From the IMG/VR virus record IMGVR_UViG_3300009034_000105, positions 1 through 40,285 of that record: 40,285 nt of DNA; one strand, given 5' to 3'. Source of the stretch: a virus. Positions 8,432 to 14,571 of this stretch are shown here, piece by piece; position 1 is the stretch's first letter, and each line of letters starts with the position of its first letter. The position numbers and the translations under genes were made by a program. The notes beneath the pieces were generated by a model that was given only the letters and a program-made list of their open reading frames with translations, was not told where the DNA came from and made no database searches.

Positions 8432-9024
8432 TCTGGTAATTCCGTATTCCTTATAACTTTTGTTATTTTCGTTGGTACAACAATATTATCAGGTTTAGGT
8501 TTCTCAAAATGACTAATCACAGTAAATGACTTTTTGCTCTGGTCTATCTCGACCTTCTGCTCCAATAGCCCGAGTAACTTGTCCTCCAATTCCTCATATT
8601 TAAGAAGTTGTCCATAATATTTCTCTTTTATTTTTGCAATTTGCTGGTCTTGTATTGTCATATCACTACTAAAAACTAATTTTTCTAAATCCTCTTTTAT
8701 CTTTTGTTTTAATTGTCTTGTTTTTGCAAGCTGTGGTACGATTACAGTTTTATTATTAGTGAAAACTATAAGCTGTTCACCTATCGCATCAAGAGCTTTT
8801 TTTATTGTATAAAGAGAAGTGTTTAATTTTCTTGCAACTTGTAGCTCAGACTCACAATCAATATACTCTTGATATATCTTTAGGTATTGTGCCTTTTTTT
8901 TCGGGGCTAATTCATCAAATTTTTCTTGTGCTTTAAGAAACTGTTTTTCAGTTTCGCTTAAATTTTGTGTTGCCTCTTGTAATTCTTTAAGGTCGTTACG
9001 GACTTCTTCTATTTCATTACCCAT
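8428..9024 (-). CDS. Putative terminase small subunit
   Basis: 198 residues. The N-terminal 40 residues form a coiled coil (EIEEVRNDLKELQEATQNLSE); residues about 50-80 look like a helix-turn-helix (SELQVARKLNTSLYTIKKAL), as small terminases use to bind DNA; the rest is a long helix then a beta/extended tail. It overlaps terL by ATGA. It is the first gene of the minus-strand unit, and its ATG lies only 9 nt from the -10 box, so its mRNA may be leaderless. Assignment rests on position, the helix-turn-helix and coiled-coil build. Confidence 0.7.
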   Translation of the reverse strand: MGNEIEEVRNDLKELQEATQNLSETEKQFLKAQEKFDELAPKKKAQYLKIYQEYIDCESELQVARKLNTSLYTIKKALDAIGEQLIVFTNNKTVIVPQLAKTRQLKQKIKEDLEKLVFSSDMTIQDQQIAKIKEKYYGQLLKYEELEDKLLGLLEQKVEIDQSKKSFTVISHFEKPKPDNIVVPTKITKVIRNTELPE

Positions 9025-9032
9025 TGTTAATA

Positions 9033-9061
9033 ATTATAGTGCAATCTTGGAATTTTGTCAA
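9033..9061 (-). promoter_or_regulatory. Consensus sigma70 promoter for the late/structural unit
   Basis: Minus strand: TTGACA (9061-9056), 17-nt spacer, TATAAT (9038-9033), both hexamers matching consensus exactly. The expected start site (about 9025-9026) falls 0-2 nt before the small terminase ATG at 9024. No ribosome site can fit, so the first gene is probably translated from a leaderless message. Confidence 0.85.
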
Positions 9062-9103
9062 GGGAAATGTGCCTATTATAACTGAAATAAAAAAATTCAT
9101 AAC

Positions 9104-9125
9104 TTGCACTTTTTCAGAAGTGCAA
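9104..9125. repeat. Hairpin upstream of the late promoter
   Basis: TTGCACTT (9104-9111) / AAGTGCAA (9118-9125), perfect 8 bp with a 6-nt loop. It lies 43 bp upstream of the late -35 box. It could be a repressor or activator site for the late promoter, or a weak terminator for leftward transcripts (T-rich stretch beyond on the minus strand). Confidence 0.6.
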
Positions 9126-9247
9126 AAAGTTTATAATTGATATATTGTATGAATGTTATATAGTATTTAAGTGAAAAAAAAAACAGGTGTTTTTTCTGGT
9201 TTCTTTCTAACTGCCATTATATGTATATGATAGGATAATATGTCAAA

Positions 9248-9376
9248 AAAAAACCCATCCACCCTTTTTAAGTTGGGGTTACCGAAAAGTTGGATTCTTA
9301 TATTATGTATATTTAGGCAAGATTATATTATATATCTTTCGGTAACCCTATATTTTTTATGTACGATGGGTTTTTT
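9248..9376. repeat. Nested inverted repeat set 1
   Basis: Outer arms AAAAAACCCATC (9248-9259) / GATGGGTTTTTT (9365-9376) and inner arms GGGTTACCGAAA (9276-9287) / TTTCGGTAACCC (9337-9348), each a perfect 12 bp. The spaces between outer and inner arms are 16 nt on both sides, and the loop is 49 nt. T runs border both ends, so it could act as a bidirectional terminator, a cruciform or a folded RNA. Confidence 0.8.
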
Positions 9377-9424
9377 ATTATTATTATTATTATTAAAGAG
9401 TATTATTATTATTAAGAATAATAA
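9375..9424. repeat. TTA/ATT microsatellite tract
   Basis: About seven TTA units, an AAGAG break, then further ATT units and AATAATAAA. Almost pure A+T, directly between the two nested repeat sets; suitable as a DNA unwinding element. Confidence 0.7.
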
Positions 9425-9461
9425 AATTATATAACTGTTACTATATATATAATTATATTGT

Positions 9462-9744
9462 TGTAGTAAACAAGTGTTAAGTAGTATTAATGAAGTTAAA
9501 ATGTGATAAATCCTGTTTTTTTGATACCCGTTTTTTACAATTATACAGAAAAGTATTGTTTTTGTAAGGCTATGGTGTGGGGGGTTTCTCATAAATATAT
9601 TATCAAATAAGCCTCTCTACCCCGCCCAATAATCTGTATAATTGTAAAAAATCGAAGTCCCTATGAAATTAACATCTGGGATATTGTGAAATTATTATAT
9701 CTCAACATCTTATTCTAAATATTACTTAACACTTGTTTGCTATA
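9462..9744. repeat. Nested inverted repeat set 2
   Basis: Outer arms 9462-9488 / 9718-9744 pair over 27 positions: 16 consecutive Watson-Crick pairs (9468-9483 / 9723-9738) extended on both sides with three G-T pairs and no other mismatch. Inner arms 9531-9548 / 9634-9651 are a perfect 18 bp (TTTTTTACAATTATACAG and its complement). The three G-T pairs are G-U on a plus-strand RNA but would be A-C on the minus strand, so a plus-strand RNA fold is favoured. A 283-bp terminal-repeat element is the alternative. Confidence 0.8.
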
Positions 9745-9865
9745 CAAATCAAGGGTCGAAAATCAAATAACCGTCAAATAAGATTACAGGGAAACGGTGT
9801 CCCAATGTTTTTTCGGGGTGTGGGTTTTTTTTCGACGATTCGATATTCCTTAACTCCGTATCAAT

Positions 9866-9915
9866 TTACTAACAGGTTGTTAATAGTTATTAACAAATTG
9901 TTAATAACTTTTTTT
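9866..9915. promoter_or_regulatory. Tandem dyads D1 and D2 with T-run
   Basis: D1: TTACTAAC-AGGTT-GTTAATA (9866-9885). D2: AGTTATTAAC (9885-9894), AAATT, GTTAATAACT (9900-9909), perfect 10 bp, followed by a run of seven T. Both share the TTAAC/GTTAA core with D3 near the early promoter. Likely binding sites of one dimeric protein; D2 plus the T-run also resembles a weak plus-strand terminator. Confidence 0.6.
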
Positions 9916-10057
9916 GGCACAGTGAAATTACATCGAGTATTTTCATCGTCAATATTTTAATAGTCTATTTACTATTATAATAACAAGTTACAAAGCCCTT
10001 GTTTGGATAAAATGCTAAAATTCTGATAAAAAACCAAAAATAATTTGATTTTAAAAG

Positions 10058-10078
10058 TTACTAACAGGTTGTTAGTAA
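10058..10078. promoter_or_regulatory. Dyad D3, repeat of D1, 76 bp before the early promoter
   Basis: TTACTAAC-AGGTT-GTTAGTAA, perfect 8-bp arms. Its first 17 bases repeat D1 exactly (9866-9882). The pair of identical sites about 190 bp apart suggests a looping repressor or an initiator iteron. Confidence 0.6.
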
Positions 10079-10153
10079 GTATATAATTGTTGTTATAATT
10101 ATGAGTTACAGATTTACAACAAAAATGGTGTATCAAAAAAAGTGAAAATAAAC

Positions 10154-10182
10154 TTGACTTTTCTCATATTATACACTATATT
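10154..10182 (+). promoter_or_regulatory. Early promoter
   Basis: TTGACT (10154-10159), 17-nt spacer, TATATT (10177-10182). The start site should be near 10189. It drives the plus-strand unit that begins with the gene at 10221. The first nine bases (TTGACTTTT) recur in the internal promoter at 14349. Confidence 0.75.
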
Positions 10183-10190
10183 ATATATAT

Positions 10191-10206
10191 GATATTAGAT
10201 AATATC
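10191..10206. promoter_or_regulatory. Palindrome at the early transcription start
   Basis: GATATTA-GA-TAATATC, perfect 7-bp arms, lying between the predicted start site and the AAAGGAGG ribosome site. A likely operator, or a 5'-UTR stem that affects translation of the first early gene. Confidence 0.55.
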
Positions 10207-10220
10207 AAAGGAGGTAAAGT

Positions 10221-10412
10221 ATGATTAAACAAATAGCTATTTTTAGCGAATGTCATATATCAAAACTTCAAGAAAGAATTAATAAATTTCTTCAACTTGA
10301 ATTAATGGAAAGTATAAATATAATTTCAGTAACTCAATCCGAGAGTTGCGATGCTGCAGGAGCTTCATCTTTTACAATATCAATACTTTACGAAAGTTTA
10401 GAAAGGAGGTAA
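10221..10412 (+). CDS. Small protein resembling the Cse60 (DUF2758) family
   Basis: 63 residues, first gene of the early unit, strong AAAGGAGG site. The pattern is a short strand (IAIF), an amphipathic helix (LQERINKFLQLE), then two strands ending SFTISILYE. This resembles the roughly 60-residue Cse60-like sporulation/phage family, whose function is unknown. Family call is tentative. Confidence 0.7.
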   Translation: MIKQIAIFSECHISKLQERINKFLQLELMESINIISVTQSESCDAAGASSFTISILYESLERR

Positions 10413-10418
10413 GAGAAA

Positions 10419-10550
10419 ATGGATAGATTAATGGAAATGGAAAAATACTTAAGAGGTATTAATATTTCTGACAATGAATCGATAATAAAAATATTGCTGG
10501 AATTAATCGATTATTTAAAGGATAAGGAGGTGAGAGAAAGTGATGAATGA
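10419..10550 (+). CDS. Hypothetical 43-residue helical protein
   Basis: Starts MDRLMEMEKYLRGINISDNE and is charged and helical. The leader GGAGGTAAGAGAAA before the ATG is nearly identical to those of the next two genes, with GGAGG 9 nt from each start. Overlaps the next gene by 11 nt. No family recognised. Confidence 0.6.
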   Translation: MDRLMEMEKYLRGINISDNESIIKILLELIDYLKDKEVRESDE

Positions 10551-10674
10551 AAAAATATCCGATGAAGAAAGAATAGAGAATATTAAAAGTCTACTCAATT
10601 TGTATCTGCCCGATGATATAGTTGATGATGCAACAGTGGAAACATGGAAGAAAATAAAAAAAGAGAGGAGGTAA
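10540..10674 (+). CDS. Hypothetical 44-residue acidic protein
   Basis: GTG start at 10540 chosen because the shared leader (GGAGGTGAGAGAAA) puts GGAGG 9 nt before it, as in the neighbours; ATG at 10543 is the alternative. Contains LPDDIVDDATVETW. No family recognised. Confidence 0.55.
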   Translation: MMNEKISDEERIENIKSLLNLYLPDDIVDDATVETWKKIKKERR

Positions 10675-10680
10675 GAGAAA

Positions 10681-10845
10681 GTGAAAGTAAAGATAAAAAT
10701 TGACATTGCTTTCCAACCTGATACACAGATAATCAATACCTATGTTTTTCTATATAGAAGGAAAAACTATTATTTTTTTAGGTCAACTAATGGTAGTTAT
10801 GGTTGTTTGATTCTGAAAGATAGAATCTTTTACTTTAAGAATTAA
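10681..10845 (+). CDS. Hypothetical 54-residue aromatic-rich protein
   Basis: GTG start 9 nt after GGAGG in the same leader type as the two genes before it. Rich in Tyr and Phe (KNYYFFRSTNG, RIFYFKN), likely a small beta sheet. No family recognised. Confidence 0.5.
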   Translation: MKVKIKIDIAFQPDTQIINTYVFLYRRKNYYFFRSTNGSYGCLILKDRIFYFKN

Positions 10846-10864
10846 CAATGAAAGGAGGTCTAAG

Positions 10865-11086
10865 ATGCAGAGTAATCAAAATAATCTCAATTCCCAATAT
10901 CTCATAAATGAAATGTGTCTCATTGACAAGTGTGTCAAGTATAACCGGCTTGATGATATTCTTGTCGTTGAATTAATAAGGCGTTTTGGTGCGGTGTTAA
11001 GGCGTGATTATTTCCTTGAGATAGCGACCGGCAATATATTCAAGGCACTTGGATATTTGAATTATCAAGTCCAGAACTGGAGGTAA
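10865..11086 (+). CDS. Hypothetical 73-residue protein
   Basis: AAAGGAGG site 6 nt before the ATG. Mostly helical, with two Cys (MCLIDKC) and a basic RRFGAVLRRDYF segment. No family recognised. Its last codons (NWR, then TAA) carry the next gene's ribosome site. Confidence 0.6.
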   Translation: MQSNQNNLNSQYLINEMCLIDKCVKYNRLDDILVVELIRRFGAVLRRDYFLEIATGNIFKALGYLNYQVQNWR

Positions 11087-11089
11087 AGT

Positions 11090-11242
11090 ATGATAGTAAA
11101 ATTTATTTTGAATAACAAAATTATATTGGAATATAGTAATATTAACTATATATCCGATTATGAGATTAACGAGACTATAGCTCTACTTGCTTATGAGAAA
11201 AACTGCAAAATAAGTGATATTCATACAAAAAAGGAGGTCTAA
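11090..11242 (+). CDS. Hypothetical 50-residue protein
   Basis: GGAGG lies 5 nt before the ATG inside the end of the previous gene. Begins MIVKFILNNKIILEY. Its last codons (KKEV) double as the ribosome site of the following gene. No family recognised. Confidence 0.5.
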   Translation: MIVKFILNNKIILEYSNINYISDYEINETIALLAYEKNCKISDIHTKKEV

Positions 11243-11243
11243 A

Positions 11244-11339
11244 ATGAAAGCAATCAAAATAATCGACATTGAAAGACTGGTTGAGATATTGACAGGAAGC
11301 GTCAATATATATTCGTACATTATGGAGGTGGGGAAATAA
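11244..11339 (+). CDS. Hypothetical 31-residue peptide
   Basis: Begins MKAIKIIDIERLVEILTG. AAGGAGG is well placed and the stop overlaps the next start as TAATG. Very short, but packing and spacing support translation, perhaps mainly as a coupling leader for the DUF6573 gene. Confidence 0.45.
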   Translation: MKAIKIIDIERLVEILTGSVNIYSYIMEVGK

Positions 11340-11710
11340 TGACAGAAGTAATCAGTACTTACACAAGACAGCAAGCAATCGAGGACGGGGAACTGGTTGA
11401 TATATCGGATACCGCAGAAGTGAAGGAAGCAGGTTTTAAAATTCCCGTTTGCTTGACAAGGGCAGTTCACAAGACGGTAGAAGTACCTGAAAAGCTGAAA
11501 GGCTTACAGGATTATAAAGGTCGGCTTTGGGACTTATGCTATATGGCATCAATCCGTTTCAAGACATACAGGAAAGCTGGGAATGACTGTAAAATAGTAC
11601 CGTTCCTCTGTGATTTTCAACACACTGAAAGAGTCAAAAAGACTCACAAATTTTGGCTTGTGTTCAATGAACATGAAGGGTTTACAATAATGTATCCAGA
11701 TGATTATTAG
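11339..11710 (+). CDS. DUF6573 family protein
   Basis: 123 residues. Shows the family signature: YTRQQAIEDGELVDISDTA, EAGFKIPVCLTRAV, then a GRLWDLCYMASIRF stretch and a C-terminal FWLVFNEHEGFTIMYPDD. The family is common in phages, plasmids and mobile elements, with no known activity. Coupled to the previous small gene by TAATG. Confidence 0.85.
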   Translation: MTEVISTYTRQQAIEDGELVDISDTAEVKEAGFKIPVCLTRAVHKTVEVPEKLKGLQDYKGRLWDLCYMASIRFKTYRKAGNDCKIVPFLCDFQHTERVKKTHKFWLVFNEHEGFTIMYPDDY

Positions 11711-11727
11711 AGAGGAGATGTAAACTA

Positions 11728-12087
11728 ATGACAAAATCGGAAATTGGACTTAATAAAGAAAACAATGTGAAAAAAATATATGATTTGTTATGGTCTGGTC
11801 TCCCAATAACGACCGGTAATTTCAGACATAATATTGAGACAGATATAATTCAGGAGGGAGATGAAGATACAGATGTAACTATATTAAGATTTTATATTTG
11901 GAGTGAATGTTTTGAATCTACACAAATTGTTTATGACAATGAGGAAAATAATAGTTATGTTTTATATACTTTTGAGAATGTTACAGATCCTGATGACAAA
12001 AAAAATGTAGATGACAATATAATCAAAAGAGTTTTGGCTGAAATTATGGTTGCTGGGAATAAAATAACTGAGAAGAAAATAGAATGA
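11728..12087 (+). CDS. Hypothetical 119-residue acidic protein
   Basis: Begins MTKSEIGLNKENNVKKIYDL after GAGGAG. Acidic, alpha/beta pattern (DVTILRFYIWSE, NSYVLYTFENV). No family recognised. Confidence 0.6.
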   Translation: MTKSEIGLNKENNVKKIYDLLWSGLPITTGNFRHNIETDIIQEGDEDTDVTILRFYIWSECFESTQIVYDNEENNSYVLYTFENVTDPDDKKNVDDNIIKRVLAEIMVAGNKITEKKIE

Positions 12088-12118
12088 CAAAAAGTAATAA
12101 TAAGGAGATAAACCTGAA

Positions 12119-12256
12119 ATGATAAGACGAAGAAGAAAGCCAAGGAAGGGAATTGAAGTCAAAATTAACGGAGAATGGCATAGACTTTTTGTTTCAGAAA
12201 CCCTTTACAAAGAATATTTAAAAGACAAGAAAAAAAAAGGAGGTGAAAGAAAATGA
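12119..12256 (+). CDS. Small basic 45-residue protein
   Basis: Begins MIRRRRKPRKGIEVKING, with a strand pair (EWHRLFVSE) and Lys-rich tail. AAGGAG site upstream and ATGA overlap with the ArdC-like gene. Possibly nucleic-acid binding because of its charge. Confidence 0.55.
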   Translation: MIRRRRKPRKGIEVKINGEWHRLFVSETLYKEYLKDKKKKGGERK

Positions 12257-12705
12257 AAGCCGAAACGAAAGCAAAGATTCAGGAACTAAAAATTAAGTAC
12301 AAAGATGCTAAAGCGAAAGCGGAGCGGTTGACACAGGATCAGAAAGATAAAATAAAACTGGCAATCAGTACAGCACTGGCAAGTAATGGCAGGTTCAGTT
12401 GGGCAAACTTTATGCTGGTAAGTATGGAGGCAAAAGCAAGAGGGTTTGATAGTGTACCGTATCTTGAAATTAAGACATTCAAGGGCTGGTTGAAATATGG
12501 CTATCGTGTCAAGAAGGGCGAGAAGTGTATCTATAGTATTACATTTGTACTGTATAAGGATGGCAAGAAGTTAACCGGTGCTGAGCTTGACAGCGTTGAT
12601 TTTGCCGATGAGGAACAGAGAAAAGGGGTACGGTTATATCCCCGCTTGACTTATCTGTTTGCTAAAGAACAGGTTGAAAGTATAAAGAGAAAGGAAGTAA
12701 AGTAG
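12253..12705 (+). CDS. ArdC N-terminal-like antirestriction/ssDNA-binding protein
   Basis: 150 residues. After a Lys-rich helix come FSWANFMLVSMEAKARG (about 49-66), then TFKGWLKYGYRVKKGEKCI (about 76-94). This Trp-containing pattern ending in VKKGEK is the hallmark of the ArdC N-terminal domain (antirestriction proteins that bind ssDNA). The C-terminal protease domain of full ArdC is absent. A role in escaping host restriction or in DNA replication is inferred. Confidence 0.7.
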   Translation: MKAETKAKIQELKIKYKDAKAKAERLTQDQKDKIKLAISTALASNGRFSWANFMLVSMEAKARGFDSVPYLEIKTFKGWLKYGYRVKKGEKCIYSITFVLYKDGKKLTGAELDSVDFADEEQRKGVRLYPRLTYLFAKEQVESIKRKEVK

Positions 12706-12706
12706 A

Positions 12707-12910
12707 ATGAGTAGAATGATAGGAGAAATAAAAATCATAGTTTGGGTAGAAGAAAAAATAAGGGATATTGTTGACCCGGATAATGAGAAAAGTAATGTCG
12801 AGTTGTCGGAACTTATACAGCAGAGTCTTGAGGATTGTTGCCTTGACGAGGGTGAACAAGCTAAAATAAATGTTTTAATAGAGTTAGCTGAATTAATAAA
12901 CAGTTTATAA
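12707..12910 (+). CDS. Hypothetical 67-residue acidic protein
   Basis: Begins MSRMIGEIKIIVWVEEKIRD one base after the previous stop. A strand then acidic helices (SELIQQSLEDCCLDEGE). No clear ribosome site, so coupling is likely. No family recognised. Confidence 0.55.
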   Translation: MSRMIGEIKIIVWVEEKIRDIVDPDNEKSNVELSELIQQSLEDCCLDEGEQAKINVLIELAELINSL

Positions 12911-12930
12911 ACAATTCAAAATAATCTATG

Positions 12931-12952
12931 GCGGGGGCGTTATTGCTCCCGC
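12931..12952 (+). terminator. GC-rich hairpin, possible terminator or attenuator
   Basis: GCGGGGGC (12931-12938), 6-nt loop, GCTCCCGC (12945-12952): 8 bp with one G-U. Markedly GC-rich against its surroundings and placed between two genes. It is followed only by TTATTCTC, so termination would be partial. Confidence 0.5.
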
Positions 12953-12984
12953 TTATTCTCAATAGAACGAGAGGTAAAACGATA

Positions 12985-13824
12985 ATGAAAGAATTAACAA
13001 AACTATTAGACAAAGCACTTGATTTTAATAAGGCGTCGGGAGTAATGTTTTTTATTGACAAAAAAAATAGTTTTATAACCGATGGACATATATTATTATA
13101 TGGTTCAATGGCAAACTATATTATTAAATATAATGAAAAGACTTTCAAAATTCCATCTGCTCTGTTTGATAATATAGAAAAGAGTAAAAAGATAAAAGAC
13201 AAACAGTTCAAAATTGATGGTAGTGAACTTGTAAAAGATGCTTATCTCCCTGAAATTCAGGACATTAGAGACAAAAAAATAGAAAATTCAATACAATTCA
13301 CAGGGTTGTATTATCATAATAAAGATTATAGAAGTCGGGAAGTTATCTCTAAAGTCTTTATCAATAAAGGTACGGAGCAAGTTGGTTATGTTCAAGAGAA
13401 GTACTATAACCTGATTAACTACTTACTTATAGGGGACAGGGACATAAAAATTAACGGGCAGATGATAAAGGTCTGGGACACTTCAAAAGATAAATCGTTT
13501 GAACTGTATGTTATGGGAGTAAAACCCGATACTATTGACATACAAGCCGATTATGATTTATTATCAATAGCATTGGGAAGCAGGGAGACAGAGCAAAATA
13601 GTCCTGAAGATCCTGGAATTGAAAGCGAAATAGTGGAGCAAGAGATTAAAGAGGACGAGCAACCTCTTGAGAAAGAGACTATAACCATTGAGACCGATAA
13701 CCCGGAAGGCAAGGTTGACGGTGGAGATAATGACTTTATAGAGGATGGGGGCAGTCAAGCAGTAGCCGAACAGGTTGCAGTTGAAAGTATCAGGGAAATA
13801 ATCAACGAAGTGATGCAGGTTTAA
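12985..13824 (+). CDS. Possible sliding-clamp-like protein
   Basis: 279 residues from the ATG at 12985, which has GAGAGG 10 nt upstream; an ATG at 12928 would put the GC hairpin inside the gene. Begins with a helix (KELTKLLDKALDF), then strand pairs FFIDKKNSFITDGHILLYG, like the helix and ATDGHRL strand of clamp domains; later KVWDTSKDKSFELYVMGVKP resembles a clamp-type closing strand pair. The last 80 residues are acidic and disordered. A beta-clamp fold is my inference from pattern; it could be another replication accessory protein. Confidence 0.6.
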   Translation: MKELTKLLDKALDFNKASGVMFFIDKKNSFITDGHILLYGSMANYIIKYNEKTFKIPSALFDNIEKSKKIKDKQFKIDGSELVKDAYLPEIQDIRDKKIENSIQFTGLYYHNKDYRSREVISKVFINKGTEQVGYVQEKYYNLINYLLIGDRDIKINGQMIKVWDTSKDKSFELYVMGVKPDTIDIQADYDLLSIALGSRETEQNSPEDPGIESEIVEQEIKEDEQPLEKETITIETDNPEGKVDGGDNDFIEDGGSQAVAEQVAVESIREIINEVMQV

Positions 13825-13873
13825 AATTTAATATGGTAAGGGGGAATATTATATTTAAAGGAGGTAAACTGAA

Positions 13874-14059
13874 ATGGAATTAAATTTGAAGGTACTATAT
13901 TTTACAGAGCCAAGTCTTAACCGCCAAGAGTCGAATAGAGTTATTTGCTTTAAACACGCAGTGCAAAGAGCATTTAAAGATGAAAATATAAAAACTGTTA
14001 TTCTTAACGAGTACAATTATGAGCCCGACTGTGTAGATTGTATCGATTGTGAGGATTAA
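13874..14059 (+). CDS. Hypothetical 61-residue protein with C-terminal Cys cluster
   Basis: GGAGG site before the ATG (13859-13863). Ends CVDCIDCED, with another Cys-x-x-His near the middle (CFKHAVQRAF). These could bind a metal ion. No family recognised. Confidence 0.6.
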   Translation: MELNLKVLYFTEPSLNRQESNRVICFKHAVQRAFKDENIKTVILNEYNYEPDCVDCIDCED

Positions 14060-14060
14060 T

Positions 14061-14204
14061 ATGCAGAACCAGAACGATATGTCCTACACTCAATACATAA
14101 AACTATTACAGGAGCTTAAAGGTTTCTTTAAGCAGTGCATAAATATAATAGAGGAGAAGGAGGATAGTAAAAATGTTAATAATAAAAAAGATAAAGAAGT
14201 TTGA
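14061..14204 (+). CDS. Hypothetical 47-residue helical protein
   Basis: Begins MQNQNDMSYTQYIKLLQELK; GAGG 6 nt upstream within the end of the preceding gene. The C-terminal third is Lys/Asn/Glu-rich and overlaps the next gene in another frame. No family recognised. Confidence 0.5.
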   Translation: MQNQNDMSYTQYIKLLQELKGFFKQCINIIEEKEDSKNVNNKKDKEV

Positions 14205-14334
14205 AATAAGATTCTATTGTTCAGATTATATTATTGATTTTAATATTAAATGCGGTGAAACTTATTTCATATTCCATTTTTTCTGGAGCAAGCCGGTAAA
14301 ATCTCTATTCCTTTTTGATAAAATAATATACTAA
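14173..14334 (+). CDS. Hypothetical 53-residue aromatic-rich protein
   Basis: GGAGG 9 nt before the ATG. Basic N-terminus (MLIIKKIKKFEIRFYC) then Phe/Tyr-rich strands (ETYFIFHFFWSK). Overlaps the previous gene by 32 nt. No family recognised. Confidence 0.45.
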   Translation: MLIIKKIKKFEIRFYCSDYIIDFNIKCGETYFIFHFFWSKPVKSLFLFDKIIY

Positions 14335-14348
14335 ACAAAAATTTAGTA

Positions 14349-14378
14349 TTGACTTTTGATATTAAAGTATATTATATT
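14349..14378 (+). promoter_or_regulatory. Internal promoter of the early/middle unit
   Basis: TTGACT (14349-14354), 18-nt spacer, TATATT (14373-14378), in a 67-nt gap before the gene at 14402. Shares TTGACTTTT and the AT-rich -10 region with the early promoter at 10154 but lacks its palindrome, so it may escape that control. Confidence 0.65.
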
Positions 14379-14401
14379 ATATACTGGAGGTGAGATATAT
14401 A

Positions 14402-14551
14402 ATGGGTAGAATCAAGAAGTATAATAAATTGATGCAGGAGTATAACAGGGTATATAATATACTAAAACTGCATTGTGTCAAGAACAATTTGCGAATATAT
14501 GATTGCCTGATAGATGCAATGAAAATGTGGTTATTAGACCATCAGAAATAA
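14402..14551 (+). CDS. Hypothetical 49-residue protein
   Basis: First gene after the internal promoter; GGAGG is 11 nt before the ATG. Basic and helical (MGRIKKYNKLMQEYNRVYN), with two Cys. No family recognised. Confidence 0.5.
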   Translation: MGRIKKYNKLMQEYNRVYNILKLHCVKNNLRIYDCLIDAMKMWLLDHQK

Positions 14552-14571
14552 TATAGTAAGGAGATAAATCA

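Larger units (their letters stand above)
9025..10220. other. 1.2 kb non-coding divergent control region
   Basis: The only long gene-free stretch. Short open frames here cross the inverted repeats and lack ribosome sites. It contains, in order: the late promoter, a small hairpin, two sets of nested inverted repeats, a TTA-rich tract, three related dyads, the early promoter and a 16-bp palindrome. This combination resembles an origin of replication plus transcription switch. Confidence 0.7.

Noticed and set aside
9240-9434. Plus-strand frame of 64 codons
   Set aside because: It is the translation of the first nested repeat and the TTA tract, with no ribosome site.
9323-9592. Minus-strand frame of 89 codons in the intergenic region
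   Set aside because: It runs through the TTA tract and both repeat sets, has no ribosome site and a low-complexity Ile/Asn/Tyr composition.
9885-9915. Dyad D2 with T run as a main terminator
   Set aside because: The stem is A+T only apart from its ends and no gene ends upstream on the plus strand; it shares its core with D1 and D3, so a binding site is the better reading.
9733-9960. Plus-strand frame of 75 codons
   Set aside because: No ribosome site, and it covers an arm of the second repeat set and dyads D1 and D2; protein composition is not gene-like.
12928-12984. Upstream ATG of the clamp-like gene
   Set aside because: It would translate the GC-rich hairpin and has no ribosome site; the ATG at 12985 has one.
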